A program made the translations under genes and the position numbers. A stretch of DNA of 64,000 bases from Anoxybacillus mongoliensis (lineage in GTDB: Bacteria; Bacillota; Bacilli; Bacillales; Anoxybacillaceae), in the NCBI RefSeq assembly GCF_014201515.1, contig NZ_JACHEQ010000002.1:62001-126000 (forward strand), read 5' to 3'. This document shows positions 21,782 through 31,728 of this stretch, piece after piece (the stretch's first letter is position 1; each line of letters starts with the position of its first letter). A model generated the notes under the pieces. The model was not told the DNA's origin, searched no databases, and saw only the letters and a program-made list of their open reading frames with translations.

Positions 21782-23606
21782 ATTTTTGATCGTCCATCTT
21801 TAATACAGCCATAAACGCTTCTTGTGGCACTTCAACAGAGCCGACTTGCTTCATGCGCTTTTTCCCTTCTTTTTGCTTTTCAAGCAACTTGCGCTTACGA
21901 GAAATGTCACCACCGTAACATTTCGCTAATACGTTTTTGCGTAACGCTTTAATCGTCGAACGGGCGATAATTTTATTACCGATCGCCGCTTGAACAGGGA
22001 CTTCAAACTGTTGACGCGGGATTAAGTCTTTTAATTTTTCAACGATCACTTTTCCTCGATCGTACGCCGAGTCACGATGAACAATAAACGATAACGCATC
22101 AACTTTTTCACCGTTTAATAAAATGTCCATTTTAACAAGCTTAGATGGCTTATAGCCGATTAATTCATAGTCAAACGATGCATACCCTTTTGTACTCGAT
22201 TTTAAAATATCAAAGAAATCGTACACGATTTCAGCAAGCGGTAATTCATACATCAATGTGACGCGCCGCTCGTCTAAATATTGCATATCACCAAAAATAC
22301 CACGTTTCTTTTGACATAATTCCATGACAGGACCAACGTAATCGTTTGGCACCATGATTGTCGCACGAACATACGGTTCTTCCACACGTTCAATTTTTTG
22401 CGGATCTGGCATATTTGATGGATTATCGACAGCTAGTTCTGTTCCGTCTGTTAAATATACTTTATATACAACGCTTGGCGCTGTTGCAATAATGTCGATG
22501 TTAAATTCGCGCTCTAGACGTTCTTGAATAATTTCCATATGCAAAAGTCCTAAGAAGCCACAGCGGAAACCGAAGCCGAGCGCTTGTGACGTTTCCGGCT
22601 CAAACTGCAACGCCGCATCGTTTAATTGTAGCTTTTCTAATGCCTCACGCAAATCATTGTAGCGCGCTGTATCGATTGGATATAATCCGCAAAACACCAT
22701 CGGATTTAAACGACGATACCCTGGAAGCGGTTCGCTTGCTGGATTGTCCGCATGCGTAATTGTATCCCCGACACGCGTATCGCTAACATTTTTTATGGAC
22801 GCTGTTAAGTATCCGACATCTCCGACGGTCAATTCGTCAACGATTTTCGCTTTTGGCGTAAATACGCCAACTTCAACAACTTCAAACTCTTTTCCTGTCG
22901 CCATCATTTTAATTTTTTGACCTGCTTTTACCGTTCCTTCGACAACGCGAATATATGCGACAACCCCGCGATACGGGTCGTACAACGAATCAAAAATGAG
23001 CGCTTTAAGCGGTGCATCTGGATCTCCGGATGGAGCAGGGATTTTTTGAACAATTTGTTCTAAAATTTCGTCGATCCCAATGCCAACTTTTGCTGATGCC
23101 AACACCGCTTCGGATGCGTCAAGACCGATGACATCTTCAATTTCTTGTCGAACTCGTTCAGGGTCGGCACTTGGTAAATCAATTTTATTAATCACAGGCA
23201 AAATTTCTAAATTGTTATCAATCGCTAAATATACGTTCGCAAGCGTCTGTGCTTCAATACCTTGCGCCGCATCAACGACTAAAATCGCACCTTCACACGC
23301 CGCTAAACTACGCGAAACTTCGTACGTAAAATCGACGTGGCCAGGCGTATCAATCAAATGTAAAATGTAATCTTCTCCATCTTTTGCTTTGTAATGAAGC
23401 TGAACAGCGTTTAGCTTAATCGTAATGCCACGCTCACGCTCTAGCTCCATCGAGTCAAGCGCTTGTTCCTTCATTTCGCGTTCAGATAGCGCACCTGTCT
23501 TCTCGAGAATGCGATCAGCAAGCGTTGATTTGCCATGATCGATATGTGCAATAATCGAAAAGTTACGAATGCGATCCCTTCTTTTTAATCTTTCTTCACG
23601 ATTCAT
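21780..23606 (-). CDS. lepA: Elongation factor 4 (LepA)
   Basis: Ribosome-associated GTPase (EF4). The 608-aa protein carries G1 [10 protein letters not shown]2 RGITI, G3 DTPGH, G4 NKID, and the EF-G-like domains II, III and V. The LepA-specific C-terminus runs [19 protein letters not shown] and [17 protein letters not shown]-like ([17 protein letters not shown]). It is followed by hemW. Confidence 0.97.
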   Translation of the reverse strand: MNREERLKRRDRIRNFSIIAHIDHGKSTLADRILEKTGALSEREMKEQALDSMELERERGITIKLNAVQLHYKAKDGEDYILHLIDTPGHVDFTYEVSRSLAACEGAILVVDAAQGIEAQTLANVYLAIDNNLEILPVINKIDLPSADPERVRQEIEDVIGLDASEAVLASAKVGIGIDEILEQIVQKIPAPSGDPDAPLKALIFDSLYDPYRGVVAYIRVVEGTVKAGQKIKMMATGKEFEVVEVGVFTPKAKIVDELTVGDVGYLTASIKNVSDTRVGDTITHADNPASEPLPGYRRLNPMVFCGLYPIDTARYNDLREALEKLQLNDAALQFEPETSQALGFGFRCGFLGLLHMEIIQERLEREFNIDIIATAPSVVYKVYLTDGTELAVDNPSNMPDPQKIERVEEPYVRATIMVPNDYVGPVMELCQKKRGIFGDMQYLDERRVTLMYELPLAEIVYDFFDILKSSTKGYASFDYELIGYKPSKLVKMDILLNGEKVDALSFIVHRDSAYDRGKVIVEKLKDLIPRQQFEVPVQAAIGNKIIARSTIKALRKNVLAKCYGGDISRKRKLLEKQKEGKKRMKQVGSVEVPQEAFMAVLKMDDQK

Positions 23607-23687
23607 CTATATTCCACTCCTATAATTTCCGAAATACGCTAGCTTTGATTATAACAACAACGTTTGCAATATTCAACGCAAAAAAAG

Positions 23688-23714
23688 AAAAGGCGGATCG
23701 TTATCCTGCCTTTT
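23688..23714 (-). terminator. Terminator at the end of yqxA
   Basis: Stem AAAAGGCAGGAT/ATCCGCCTTTT on the minus strand with a 4-nt loop and T-rich tail, overlapping the last codons of yqxA. Confidence 0.7.
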
Positions 23715-24015
23715 GCATCAATGAGAGCATTTGTTCAACGAGCGAATGAACGAGCGTGGCTAGCTTTTGACCTGCCTTCGAAAACATGTTAAACGCCTCA
23801 ATTTGTTGCAGTTTTTCTTTTTTTTCTTCAATCGATTGCCCAAGGACGGTCGTTTCTTCTTTTGATACGTGTACAACCCTCTCAAGCGACGGATCGTTAT
23901 ACCCTTTCATTTTCCGCATTCCTTCGTTCGCTTGTTGCATGCCGAGCAATACCCCGACTAAAAAGATGACGGCGATGAGTAAACTTTGTATCGTAAATTT
24001 CACCATCTTACTCAC
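23701..24015 (-). CDS. yqxA: YqxA-like membrane protein (DUF3679)
   Basis: A 104-aa protein with a single N-terminal membrane helix (FTIQSLLIAVIFLVGVLLGM), then a charged helical region and a C-terminal amphipathic helix. Its position immediately after spoIIP, with adjoining stop and start, matches yqxA of B. subtilis. No function is known; co-expression with spoIIP suggests a mother-cell sporulation role. Confidence 0.85.
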   Translation of the reverse strand: MSKMVKFTIQSLLIAVIFLVGVLLGMQQANEGMRKMKGYNDPSLERVVHVSKEETTVLGQSIEEKKEKLQQIEAFNMFSKAGQKLATLVHSLVEQMLSLMQKAG

Positions 24016-25182
24016 CTACTTTTTTTCTGCTGGTTGTGTCGCATTCACTTTTTCCGCCTGCCAATAATATTCACTAAACACGTCAGCAACAGCCGATACT
24101 GTTCGATACAACTCTTGAAACGTGTTATCCACACCACCAAACTCAATTAAAATGGCGTTTTCCGATAAATCTTGATTGAATTTTCCATTTGTACCGACTC
24201 CTTTTTTCTCAAACGTACCACGGCTTAACCCTGGATATTTTTTTTCTAGTAACTCATGCAATTTCGTCACAAGCTGTAAATTTTTTTCATACTTCGCATT
24301 TTCCCCGCCGATAATAAACGACACTCGTGCATAGTCCACTCCGTTAATCGTCACCGTCGTATCATTGCGACGCCGAGAATCGCGGTGAATATCAATCAAG
24401 TATTGCACGTCACGATTGTTTGCCATTGCTTCAACGACTGTTTTACGCGACATATCATATGCTTGATAATATTCCATGTTATTTTTCAATAACTTACCTA
24501 TAAAATCAGTCGTATCAACAACGGTACCAATGCCGCGCTTTTCTAACTCTTCCCCTAGTTTTTTACCGACTTTCGTCACATTCACAGTCGGATGATGAGC
24601 GAAGTTTGGATTCGTGACTCCTTTTAACGCTGGCAAATACGATTCTTGTGTATGTGTATGATAAATGTAGACTACTTTTTTTCCTCCCGTCGTTTGAGAA
24701 GGAGCAGGCGTCGGTGGCGTTTCTTCCTCCTGAAGCTGTTCTTGCGCAGCTTCACGCTCAGCAAGCAACACTTCTAAAGGAGGGGGCGATTCATATGGGA
24801 TATTTGTAAAGTCCGTTCCTTCCCCAGCTAAAATAATTTCACTATCATACAACGAAAAACCAGGAAGCTCTCGCCCGAGCAAACTGCGCGGATCGTTCAA
24901 ATTGACACTTGTCGTCATTTGAAAAAAATATTGAGAATACGGCAATTGTTGTTTATCTTTCGGCAACGTTTGACGAAAGTACACATTTTCAAAAGAAAGC
25001 AAATGTACAAGCGATTCCGTTGAAAACCGATTCGTCACTTCATGAACAGAAGAAGAAGAAAAGCGATATGTCGATGTCGCTGTCATCGTGGCGACAACTG
25101 TCAACGTCCCCATAAATGTAAACAAGATAAATACAAGCCACTTTTTTATACTTGTTCCGTGAACGGTCACCATCATTTTCAT
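24016..25182 (-). CDS. spoIIP: Stage II sporulation protein P (SpoIIP)
   Basis: Peptidoglycan amidase/endopeptidase that, with SpoIID and SpoIIM, drives engulfment. The 388-aa protein has an N-terminal membrane anchor (WLVFILFTFMGTLTVVATM) and a variable linker. The catalytic amidase domain contains VYIYHTHTQESYLP (zinc His) and YLIDIHRDSRRR, and ends with ILIEFGGVDN carrying the conserved Glu. ATG 25182 follows AAAGGGTGAAGTG; a GTG one codon earlier is possible. It is downstream of gpr. Confidence 0.96.
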   Translation of the reverse strand: MKMMVTVHGTSIKKWLVFILFTFMGTLTVVATMTATSTYRFSSSSVHEVTNRFSTESLVHLLSFENVYFRQTLPKDKQQLPYSQYFFQMTTSVNLNDPRSLLGRELPGFSLYDSEIILAGEGTDFTNIPYESPPPLEVLLAEREAAQEQLQEEETPPTPAPSQTTGGKKVVYIYHTHTQESYLPALKGVTNPNFAHHPTVNVTKVGKKLGEELEKRGIGTVVDTTDFIGKLLKNNMEYYQAYDMSRKTVVEAMANNRDVQYLIDIHRDSRRRNDTTVTINGVDYARVSFIIGGENAKYEKNLQLVTKLHELLEKKYPGLSRGTFEKKGVGTNGKFNQDLSENAILIEFGGVDNTFQELYRTVSAVADVFSEYYWQAEKVNATQPAEKK

Positions 25183-25191
25183 CACTTCACC

Positions 25192-25236
25192 CTTTCAAAG
25201 CTTGTCTACTCTATCAATATGACAACGCTTTGAAAG
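25192..25236 (-). repeat. Long inverted repeat between gpr and spoIIP
   Basis: Arms CTTTCAAAGCTTGTC (25192-25206) and GACAACGCTTTGAAAG (25221-25236) around a 14-nt loop. On the minus strand it folds just before the spoIIP RBS. There is no T tract, so it is more likely a leader structure or mRNA stabiliser than a terminator. Confidence 0.55.
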
Positions 25237-25250
25237 ATAGAACGGAAAAA

Positions 25251-26354
25251 CTAATGCGTATATGCCCCAACGTTTTCTTGATCAATCCGATGATGCAAAG
25301 CAGCGTTCAACCCGCTCGCCAATATGTTCGCCATTTCCTCGATAAATACATCCACTTCTTTTGGCGTTACCATTAAATTATGACCGATAGGAGCAAGCAC
25401 TTCATAAATCAACCGCCGTTTTTCTTCTTCATCAAGCATACCTACCATGCCTAAAAAAACAGAGCGATCCGCTTCGCTTGGTAAATCTTCTTCCGTTAAC
25501 TTTTTTTTCTTTCCAAATACGAGACTCGCTGGAGCAAGCGCACGAGCAGCTCGCTCGCCTTCCTTCATCTCGCGACCGAGATGTTTTAATAACAAATCAA
25601 TCGTATCGCTTGCAATCGATACCGCATCAACAACAGTTGGCACACCAATTGCAATGACCGGAATACCTAACGTTTGCTTACTTAACTCTTTTCTTTTATT
25701 ACCAACACCCGACCCTGGATGAATGCCTGTATCGGAAATTTGAATCGTCGCGTTTACTCGTTCGATCGAACGCGCGGCTAACGCATCAATCGCAACAATA
25801 AAATCCGGTTGAATTTTTTCGACAATCCCCGCAATCACATCGCTCGTTTCAATTCCGGTCATCCCCATCACTCCTGGAGCGAGAGCGCTCACTGAGCGAA
25901 ATCCGTCTTGAACGCTTTCAGGCTGTAACTGAAATAAATGGCGCGTCACCAATAAGTTAGACACAGCTAATGGACCGAGCGCATCTGGTGTCACTTCTGC
26001 ATTCCCTAGCCCAACGACAAGGCAACTAGCTTCTTTTGGAATGCCAAGTTGCTGTAAAAAAGCATGAAAATGTTTAGCAAATAGTTTTTCTACTTTTTGT
26101 TGTAAGTCGGTGTCTTGCGTTCGAATACCTTGCGCTTCAATCGTTAAATATTTTCCAGCTTTTTTCCCCAACGTTTTTGCGCCTTCTTCCGTCACTTCTA
26201 CAAATGAAAAATGAACACCATCTTCTTCCCAGTCACGAATCAATACCCCTTCAAGCGAAGTTTCCTGCTTGCTTTGTAATCGTTCTTCAATCGCTATTTC
26301 ATGCGCTTCAATCGCTAAATCCGTTCGTACACTATACGGTCGTAAATCGATCAT
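25251..26354 (-). CDS. gpr: Germination (spore) protease Gpr
   Basis: Self-activating protease that degrades small acid-soluble spore proteins at germination. The 367-aa protein begins [19 protein letters not shown]; the propeptide cleavage is expected between D12 and L13, as in the family. Conserved core strings are [30 protein letters not shown] and [20 protein letters not shown]. The RBS TGGAGGAAGCTGT precedes the ATG. Expression in the forespore is expected. Confidence 0.96.
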   Translation of the reverse strand: MIDLRPYSVRTDLAIEAHEIAIEERLQSKQETSLEGVLIRDWEEDGVHFSFVEVTEEGAKTLGKKAGKYLTIEAQGIRTQDTDLQQKVEKLFAKHFHAFLQQLGIPKEASCLVVGLGNAEVTPDALGPLAVSNLLVTRHLFQLQPESVQDGFRSVSALAPGVMGMTGIETSDVIAGIVEKIQPDFIVAIDALAARSIERVNATIQISDTGIHPGSGVGNKRKELSKQTLGIPVIAIGVPTVVDAVSIASDTIDLLLKHLGREMKEGERAARALAPASLVFGKKKKLTEEDLPSEADRSVFLGMVGMLDEEEKRRLIYEVLAPIGHNLMVTPKEVDVFIEEMANILASGLNAALHHRIDQENVGAYTH

Positions 26355-26439
26355 ACAGCTTCCTCCATGTATTTTTTATCATTTGTTTTATCCATTTTCC
26401 CCTTTTTTCATACAATCGTACTTTTCCGGCTTTGCCCTA

Positions 26440-26468
26440 TTGCATAATTAAGAGCAGTTTGGTAGAAT
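26440..26468 (+). promoter_or_regulatory. rpsT promoter
   Basis: TTGCAT (26440-26445), 17-nt spacer, TAGAAT (26463-26468), about 80 bp upstream of rpsT. The leader between carries GGAGGTG before the start codon. Confidence 0.6.
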
Positions 26469-26546
26469 ATCACTTGTTCTTATTGTTCATCGAACTGTCG
26501 CGTATTGAACGTATATATTTGCGATCGGTTAACGGAGGTGAAAAAA

Positions 26547-26813
26547 ATGGCAAACATTAAATCTGCAATTAAACGTGCAAAAACAAGCGAAAAGCGTCGC
26601 GCTCATAACGCATCTATGAAATCAGCAATGCGCACTGCAATCAAAAAATTTGAAGCGCTTGTTGAGTTAAAAGACGTGGAAAAAGCAAAAGAAGCTTTCG
26701 CATTTGCAACGAAAAAAATCGACAAAGCGGCTAGCAAAGGCTTAATCCACAAAAACGCTGCAAATCGCTATAAATCACGTTTAGCGAAAAAATTAAACAG
26801 CATTACAGCATAA
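26547..26813 (+). CDS. rpsT: 30S ribosomal protein S20
   Basis: An 88-aa, very basic helical protein beginning [26 protein letters not shown], diagnostic for bS20. ATG 26547 is preceded by GGAGGTGAAAA. It is divergent from gpr and followed by its own terminator. Confidence 0.97.
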   Translation: MANIKSAIKRAKTSEKRRAHNASMKSAMRTAIKKFEALVELKDVEKAKEAFAFATKKIDKAASKGLIHKNAANRYKSRLAKKLNSITA

Positions 26814-26815
26814 TG

Positions 26816-26850
26816 AAAAAACAGCTTGTCATACGCGGCAAGCTGTTTTT
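26816..26850 (+). terminator. Terminator after rpsT
   Basis: Stem AAAACAGCTTG/CAAGCTGTTTT with an 11-nt loop and T run, starting 3 nt after the stop codon. Confidence 0.85.
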
Positions 26851-26870
26851 CTGTTTGGGAGGGGGAACAT

Positions 26871-27551
26871 ATGCATTGGGTGAAAGAACAGTTAAAAACC
26901 ATTTCTTTATTTTCTCAACTATCTGATGAAGAATTAGATGCGATTGTACATATTGCAACCGTCCGCACATGCCAACCGAAAACGATCGTCTTTATGCAAG
27001 GAGATCCGCTCGATCGTGTCTTTTTCATCGTCCGTGGTACAGTAAAAATTTACAAAACAGATGTTAGCGGAAAAGAACAAATTGTATCTATTTTGCACGA
27101 AGGAGAGATGTTTCCGCACACCGGCTTTTTTGGACGTGGTACATACCCAGCGCACGCTGAAATGATGAATGAAACGACGCTTATTGTCATTCCTATTGAA
27201 CAATTTGAACAAACACTCATTTGTTATCCACAACTATGCATAAAGCTGTTTCGCATCATGGGAGAAAAAATTATTGAATTACAAACACGGTTAGAAGAAC
27301 TTGTCTTTCACAATACAGCTGAACAATTAGCCCGACTTTTCATCCGATTAGCGAAAACAAGCGGCGTGTATGTCAACGGCCGTTATCGTTTAAAAGCGAC
27401 GCTTACAACTCGCGAATTGGCTAATATGATCGGCACCGCACGCGAAACAGTCAGTCGTGTACTCAGCCAAATGAAACAGCAAGGCTTCGTAACAACGGAT
27501 GACAACGGCTACTATATCATTGATGTCGATGCGCTACAACAAAAGCGGTAG
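26871..27551 (+). CDS. Crp/Fnr family transcriptional regulator
   Basis: A 226-aa protein with an N-terminal cyclic-nucleotide-binding-like beta barrel (FSQLSDEELDAIV, PKTIVFMQGDPLDRVFFIVRGTVKIYK), a long dimerisation helix, and a C-terminal Crp-type winged helix (LTTRELANMIGTARETVSRVLSQMKQQGFV). There is no N-terminal Cys cluster of the Fnr iron-sulphur type, and the cAMP-contacting Arg/Ser pair of CRP is not evident, so the ligand is unknown. ATG 26871 follows GGGAGGGGG. This gene is not in the B. subtilis version of this region. Confidence 0.9.
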   Translation: MHWVKEQLKTISLFSQLSDEELDAIVHIATVRTCQPKTIVFMQGDPLDRVFFIVRGTVKIYKTDVSGKEQIVSILHEGEMFPHTGFFGRGTYPAHAEMMNETTLIVIPIEQFEQTLICYPQLCIKLFRIMGEKIIELQTRLEELVFHNTAEQLARLFIRLAKTSGVYVNGRYRLKATLTTRELANMIGTARETVSRVLSQMKQQGFVTTDDNGYYIIDVDALQQKR

Positions 27552-27567
27552 ATTGTTCTCTACCGCT
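27544..27567. terminator. Hairpin between convergent crp-like gene and holA
   Basis: Stem AGCGGTAGA/TCTACCGCT with a 6-nt loop across the two stop codons. The tail is weak in either direction, so it is a probable shared terminator. Confidence 0.55.
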
Positions 27568-28519
27568 GTAACTTCAAAAAAAATAACTGCAACAACAACT
27601 GTTTATCCATCGCACTACTTTTGAGTGCATAATCCGTTTCAGCTAAATCATATAAAATGTGCATCAACTGCTGTTCTGAAAATCCGCTCGCATAACTTGC
27701 CGCCATTTTTACACGAAATGGATGAACACCTAACATCGAGGCAATTTGTTGTTGACCATATCCTGTTTTCATCAGTTCTTTCACTTCATAAATGAGCCGA
27801 AATTGGCTAGCCAACAATGCGACAAGCTTAATCGGCTCTTCATTTTGGCGCAATAAATCTTGCAATGTTTGTAGTGCAGCTGAAATGTTGCGTTTGGCGA
27901 TTTGCTCTACAAGGGTAAATACGTTTTGTTCAAGTGTACGCGATACAAGCAATCGAACATCGTCAGCTGTAATGGAACGACGCTCAGCAAAAAGCGTAAG
28001 CTTTTCTATTTCGTTTGCTAATGTCGCTAAATCCGTGCCTGCTAATGTAAGCAATACGTCAATCGCATCATCATCAATTTGACATTGCCCTTTTACCCAT
28101 TGTTTTAATTCTTTTTCATTCAACGGTTTCGCAACGATAACATGCGCTTTTTTTAATAATGCTTTCGTCACTTTTTTTCGCTCATCGAGTTTTTCATACG
28201 GACCGACAAAAATGACGCTTGAAAACGGAGCAGGTTTCTCAATATAAGTCTCCAGCCGTTTCACGTCGTGCTCTACTTTTTCTTTTCCTTTTTCCGCTGT
28301 TAAAAAATATGGATGTTTGACGATCACAACTTTCCTCTCTCCAAAAAACGGAAGCGTTTCTGCATCTTCAAGCGCTACTTCAATCGGCGTTTCTTCGCAA
28401 TCATATGTACTGACGTTCCATTCACGCTCTTCGTCTGACAACGCATGACGAATGATTTGTTCATGGGCTTGTTTTATTAAAAAATGCTCCGTACCATATA
28501 TAACATACAGTTGTTCCAT
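27560..28519 (-). CDS. holA: DNA polymerase III subunit delta HolA
   Basis: Clamp-loader delta subunit that opens the beta clamp. The 319-aa YqeN-type protein begins MEQLYVIYGTEHFLIKQAH, with the AAA+-like fold and the three-domain clamp-loader pattern (TFLTLAGTDLATLANEIEKL-like segment LAGTDLATLANEIEKLTLF). The start ATG 28519 follows GGGGAAGAGAAC. It is located beside comEC/yqzM, as in Bacillus. Confidence 0.94.
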   Translation of the reverse strand: MEQLYVIYGTEHFLIKQAHEQIIRHALSDEEREWNVSTYDCEETPIEVALEDAETLPFFGERKVVIVKHPYFLTAEKGKEKVEHDVKRLETYIEKPAPFSSVIFVGPYEKLDERKKVTKALLKKAHVIVAKPLNEKELKQWVKGQCQIDDDAIDVLLTLAGTDLATLANEIEKLTLFAERRSITADDVRLLVSRTLEQNVFTLVEQIAKRNISAALQTLQDLLRQNEEPIKLVALLASQFRLIYEVKELMKTGYGQQQIASMLGVHPFRVKMAASYASGFSEQQLMHILYDLAETDYALKSSAMDKQLLLQLFFLKLQR

Positions 28520-28779
28520 GTTCTCTTCCCCATTCTTCATCGACTTTCTTTAAAGAACATACAACGTTTCGAAGCATTTTACAAGGGAGTTAGCAAACGA
28601 AAGTTGCCAACTCCCATTTATTTAAACGTTGGAAAACAAGCCCTAGGAACTTATTTGTCCAACGGGTATCATTATCTTTTCCGATCTGGCGCGAACTATT
28701 TGTGACAACTGTTGTCAACGATGTAGATTTTCTTTCATTTTTCCCTTATACTAATGGTGAGAAAATAGGAGGGATGGTC
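28520..28779. other. Divergent intergenic region with several inverted repeats
   Basis: Between holA (minus) and yqzM (plus). It contains GGGAGTT-A-GCAA/TTGC-C-AACTCCC (about 28585-28615), CGTTGGA/TCCAACG (about 28627-28664) and the short palindrome GACAACTGTTGTC (about 28703-28715). No gene is recognised. The first two could be transcript hairpins. AGGAGGG just before 28780 is the yqzM RBS. Confidence 0.4.
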
Positions 28780-28914
28780 ATGAACGAATTTGAAAAAAAC
28801 GTTCAATGTACGCGCAACGATGCCGTTGATTCGGCTGTTGGCTTCATCGTATCATTCGGCTTTTTCGCCACCATGTTCATTATCGCCACACTTGTAAAAT
28901 TTTTCGGCGCATAA
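28780..28914 (+). CDS. yqzM: YqzM family small membrane protein
   Basis: A 44-aa protein MNEFEKNVQCTRNDAVDSAVG followed by one membrane helix (FIVSFGFFATMFIIATLVKFF). This is the YqzM family sequence, found beside comEC/holA in Bacillus; function unknown. The start is fixed by AGGAGGGATGGTC. Confidence 0.88.
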   Translation: MNEFEKNVQCTRNDAVDSAVGFIVSFGFFATMFIIATLVKFFGA

Positions 28915-28923
28915 TGAACGTCC

Positions 28924-28952
28924 AAAAGAGATTGCTTGTTGCAGTCTCTTTT
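28924..28952 (+). terminator. Terminator after yqzM
   Basis: AAAAGAGATTGC/TGCAGTCTCTTTT with a 4-nt loop and a long T run. It may also end comEC transcription from the other side. Confidence 0.75.
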
Positions 28953-28962
28953 TTCTTGTATG

Positions 28963-31203
28963 TTATGGTGAGAACGTCTGAATGGTGCTTATCCGCTTAT
29001 GAAAACGAATCACGATCGCTCCTTGTTCATCAGTACGAAATATGCGCACGCGATAATGACGTAAACGTTCGATGACTTCACGATGCGGATGACCATATCG
29101 GTTGCGTCGTCCGACTGAAATAAGTGCCAATTTCGGACGTATATGCCGTAAAAACGGTTCAGATGTTGACGTTTTACTTCCATGATGCCCTACTTTTAAT
29201 ATGTCGACTGGCAATGACGGGTACGTTCTCATAATTTGTTGCTCCCCTTTTTCTTCTAAGTCACCTGTAAATAGCCAGTATGCTCCCCCCATCAATGCAT
29301 ACAACACAATCGAACTGTCGTTTGTCGTCTCTTCATTTCCAAATGGAGAGAGAATGTAAAATTGCGCTTTCCCAACCGTCCAACGATTACCACTTTTCAC
29401 CATTTGTACACGTGTTCCTTTATTTATCGCTTGCTTCATCACCGATTGTATGAAATCGTTTCGTTGCATGCCAACGATTAATTTTTGCACACGAACGGCA
29501 TCGAATATATCGTTTGCATCCCCCATATGATCAAAGTCACCGTGTGTTGCAATGAGCGCATCAAGCGTGCGGACTCCTTTTGCTTTCAAAAACGGAACGA
29601 TGACGTCTTCACCGACGCGAAACGATTGCTTCCTTTTTCTCCACGGCTCATCGCCAAATGACATCGTTCCGCCCGTATCAATCATATAAATCGCCTTTCG
29701 ATACGGCAGTTCAATATATATACTATCTCCTTGCCCAACGTCTAACATGACGACTTCACCGCTCGGACGAAAAAACGGCCAAATAAAATGTGCGATCATA
29801 ACAAAAATAAATGAAAAACGAAAAACAACCGCGCGCTTTCCGTATTCGAAAGAAAGAAAAAAAAGGAAAATGGAGATGATATAAGCAACAAGCAACAACA
29901 GTGGCGGACGACCGAGCGTAAGCACGAATGTATCGGCTAGTGCAAGAACAAGAGCGTTCGCATACTCAATCACAACTGTCAGTACATATATGATGAAAGA
30001 ACTAACAAATGGCATAAACAAGTGGATAAGCAATGCTAAAAAGGAAAGTGGCAAAATAATAAACGAGTAAAGTGGAACAAAGATGATATTTAACGGAATG
30101 GATAAAAAAGACACTTCATAAAAATGATAAAGCAAAAGCGGTAATGCACTTATTTGCGCAATGAAGGACGTCATGAACAATCGGCGAACACTAGAGGATT
30201 CGTTTTGAATGAACGAAGAGCAAATAATTAAGGCAAAACAAACGAGAAAAGATAATTGAAAACCAAGATGGAATACTGTATACGGGTCTTTTCCTAATAA
30301 AATGAGGCAAGCGATACTTAACGCATCAAGCGTACGAAGACGAGAGGAAAAAAGGAGAAAACAGCTTGTCATGATGGCCGCACGCATCACTGACGGAGCA
30401 GCACCGGCTAAAACAGCATACAGCGGAATACATCCAAGCAATATGATCGTCGCCCGTTCCCTTGGAATGCCGAAGCGAATAAATAAGTAAAAACAACCAC
30501 CGACGAGCAACGTCATATGCAAACCCGAAATCGCGAGTAAATGAATAAGTCCTAACTTTTGATAACCCGCCAACACCGTTGGCTCTATCTCGCTCCGTTC
30601 ACCGTAAATCAACGCTTGCATAAACGCACTTACGTCATCTGGAAAATAATGTTGAATGTAGCGAATGCCTTGTTGTCGAATCATTTGTAATCGTTCTATC
30701 CATGTCACATTTGTACGCATACAACGTTCAAGTGAAGCTGGGCGAACGATCCAATGAATGTGTTGGTAAAACAAATAACGACGATAATTGAAGGCATACG
30801 GATTTGTCGGCAAAGAAGGGCGTTCAATCGTTCCTTTTAATAAGCACGCTGTCCCAATTTGAATGTCTTCCCATTTTCGTTTTTCCTCTTCTGTTCGAAG
30901 ACGGTAGGCGAGTTGCAATCGTTCCTTTTGCCATTGGACAGTCGTTTTCACTTGATCGCCGTCAATATAAATCGGGGCAATAAATCGGACAAAAAATGTC
31001 GTTTCATTCCCTGAAAGCGTTGTCACATTATGCGCATCGACCCATTTGCTCCATAACGAGAAAAACAAATAACAACATACACAAGCGAAAAACAACTCCC
31101 GCTTCCTCCAAAGTAAAAAGAAACTGTACACAAATGATAATACAAAACAAACAGGTGATTTCGTTAGCATAGACAAGACGGCCAAAACGGCCGCCATCGC
31201 CAC
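28963..31203 (-). CDS. comEC: Competence DNA channel protein ComEC
   Basis: Forms the membrane channel for single-stranded DNA uptake during transformation. The 746-aa protein has an N-terminal DUF4131 region and the ComEC/Rec2 core with many helices (ALIYGERSEIEP, HLLAISGLHMTLLVGG). The C-terminal metallo-beta-lactamase-like domain carries ATHGDFDHMGD and KVGHHGSKTST. The start is GTG 31203 (an in-frame TGA lies just upstream); ATG 31197 is possible. It follows comEB with a 12-bp gap. Confidence 0.95.
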   Translation of the reverse strand: MAMAAVLAVLSMLTKSPVCFVLSFVYSFFLLWRKRELFFACVCCYLFFSLWSKWVDAHNVTTLSGNETTFFVRFIAPIYIDGDQVKTTVQWQKERLQLAYRLRTEEEKRKWEDIQIGTACLLKGTIERPSLPTNPYAFNYRRYLFYQHIHWIVRPASLERCMRTNVTWIERLQMIRQQGIRYIQHYFPDDVSAFMQALIYGERSEIEPTVLAGYQKLGLIHLLAISGLHMTLLVGGCFYLFIRFGIPRERATIILLGCIPLYAVLAGAAPSVMRAAIMTSCFLLFSSRLRTLDALSIACLILLGKDPYTVFHLGFQLSFLVCFALIICSSFIQNESSSVRRLFMTSFIAQISALPLLLYHFYEVSFLSIPLNIIFVPLYSFIILPLSFLALLIHLFMPFVSSFIIYVLTVVIEYANALVLALADTFVLTLGRPPLLLLVAYIISIFLFFLSFEYGKRAVVFRFSFIFVMIAHFIWPFFRPSGEVVMLDVGQGDSIYIELPYRKAIYMIDTGGTMSFGDEPWRKRKQSFRVGEDVIVPFLKAKGVRTLDALIATHGDFDHMGDANDIFDAVRVQKLIVGMQRNDFIQSVMKQAINKGTRVQMVKSGNRWTVGKAQFYILSPFGNEETTNDSSIVLYALMGGAYWLFTGDLEEKGEQQIMRTYPSLPVDILKVGHHGSKTSTSEPFLRHIRPKLALISVGRRNRYGHPHREVIERLRHYRVRIFRTDEQGAIVIRFHKRISTIQTFSP

Positions 31204-31215
31204 ATAAACGATACG

Positions 31216-31683
31216 TCATCTCCCCTTTGCATGTAAAAATGTTGGAATCGAGTTTACATCAAACGGGACGTGCTTTACCGTTACTCCAGACTGTTCGAAC
31301 AATTGCAAAGCAAACGGGTGGTTTTTATAGTCGTTCGCATAATACACAGCTTTCATCCCGCTTTGAATAATCGCTTTGCAACATTGTAAACAAGGAAAGT
31401 GGGTAACGTATATTTCCGCCCCTTCCGTTGGCACACCGAACTTCGCACATTGTAAAATGGCATTCATTTCTGCATGAATGGTGCGCACGCAATGGTTGTC
31501 GATCACATAACATCCTTCATCGATACAATGCGCTCCACCTGCGATCGAACCGTTATATCCCCCGGCAATAATGCGCTTATCGCGCACAATTGTTGCCCCG
31601 ACAGCTAGCCTCGTACACGTGCTACGCAACGCTAATAAATGGCTTTGAGCCATAAAATATTGATCCCATGTAATTCGCTCCAT
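31216..31683 (-). CDS. comEB: ComEB, dCMP deaminase family
   Basis: A 155-aa zinc deaminase-fold protein with HAEMNAILQC and PCLQCCKAII, the metal-binding and catalytic motifs of deoxycytidylate deaminase. It lies in the com operon but is not required for transformation in B. subtilis. The start ATG follows GGGGGAGAAGTAG. Confidence 0.94.
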   Translation of the reverse strand: MERITWDQYFMAQSHLLALRSTCTRLAVGATIVRDKRIIAGGYNGSIAGGAHCIDEGCYVIDNHCVRTIHAEMNAILQCAKFGVPTEGAEIYVTHFPCLQCCKAIIQSGMKAVYYANDYKNHPFALQLFEQSGVTVKHVPFDVNSIPTFLHAKGR

Positions 31684-31728
31684 CTACTTCTCCCCCTTGT
31701 CCATTATGCCCTTAGTTTATCGTCAATT

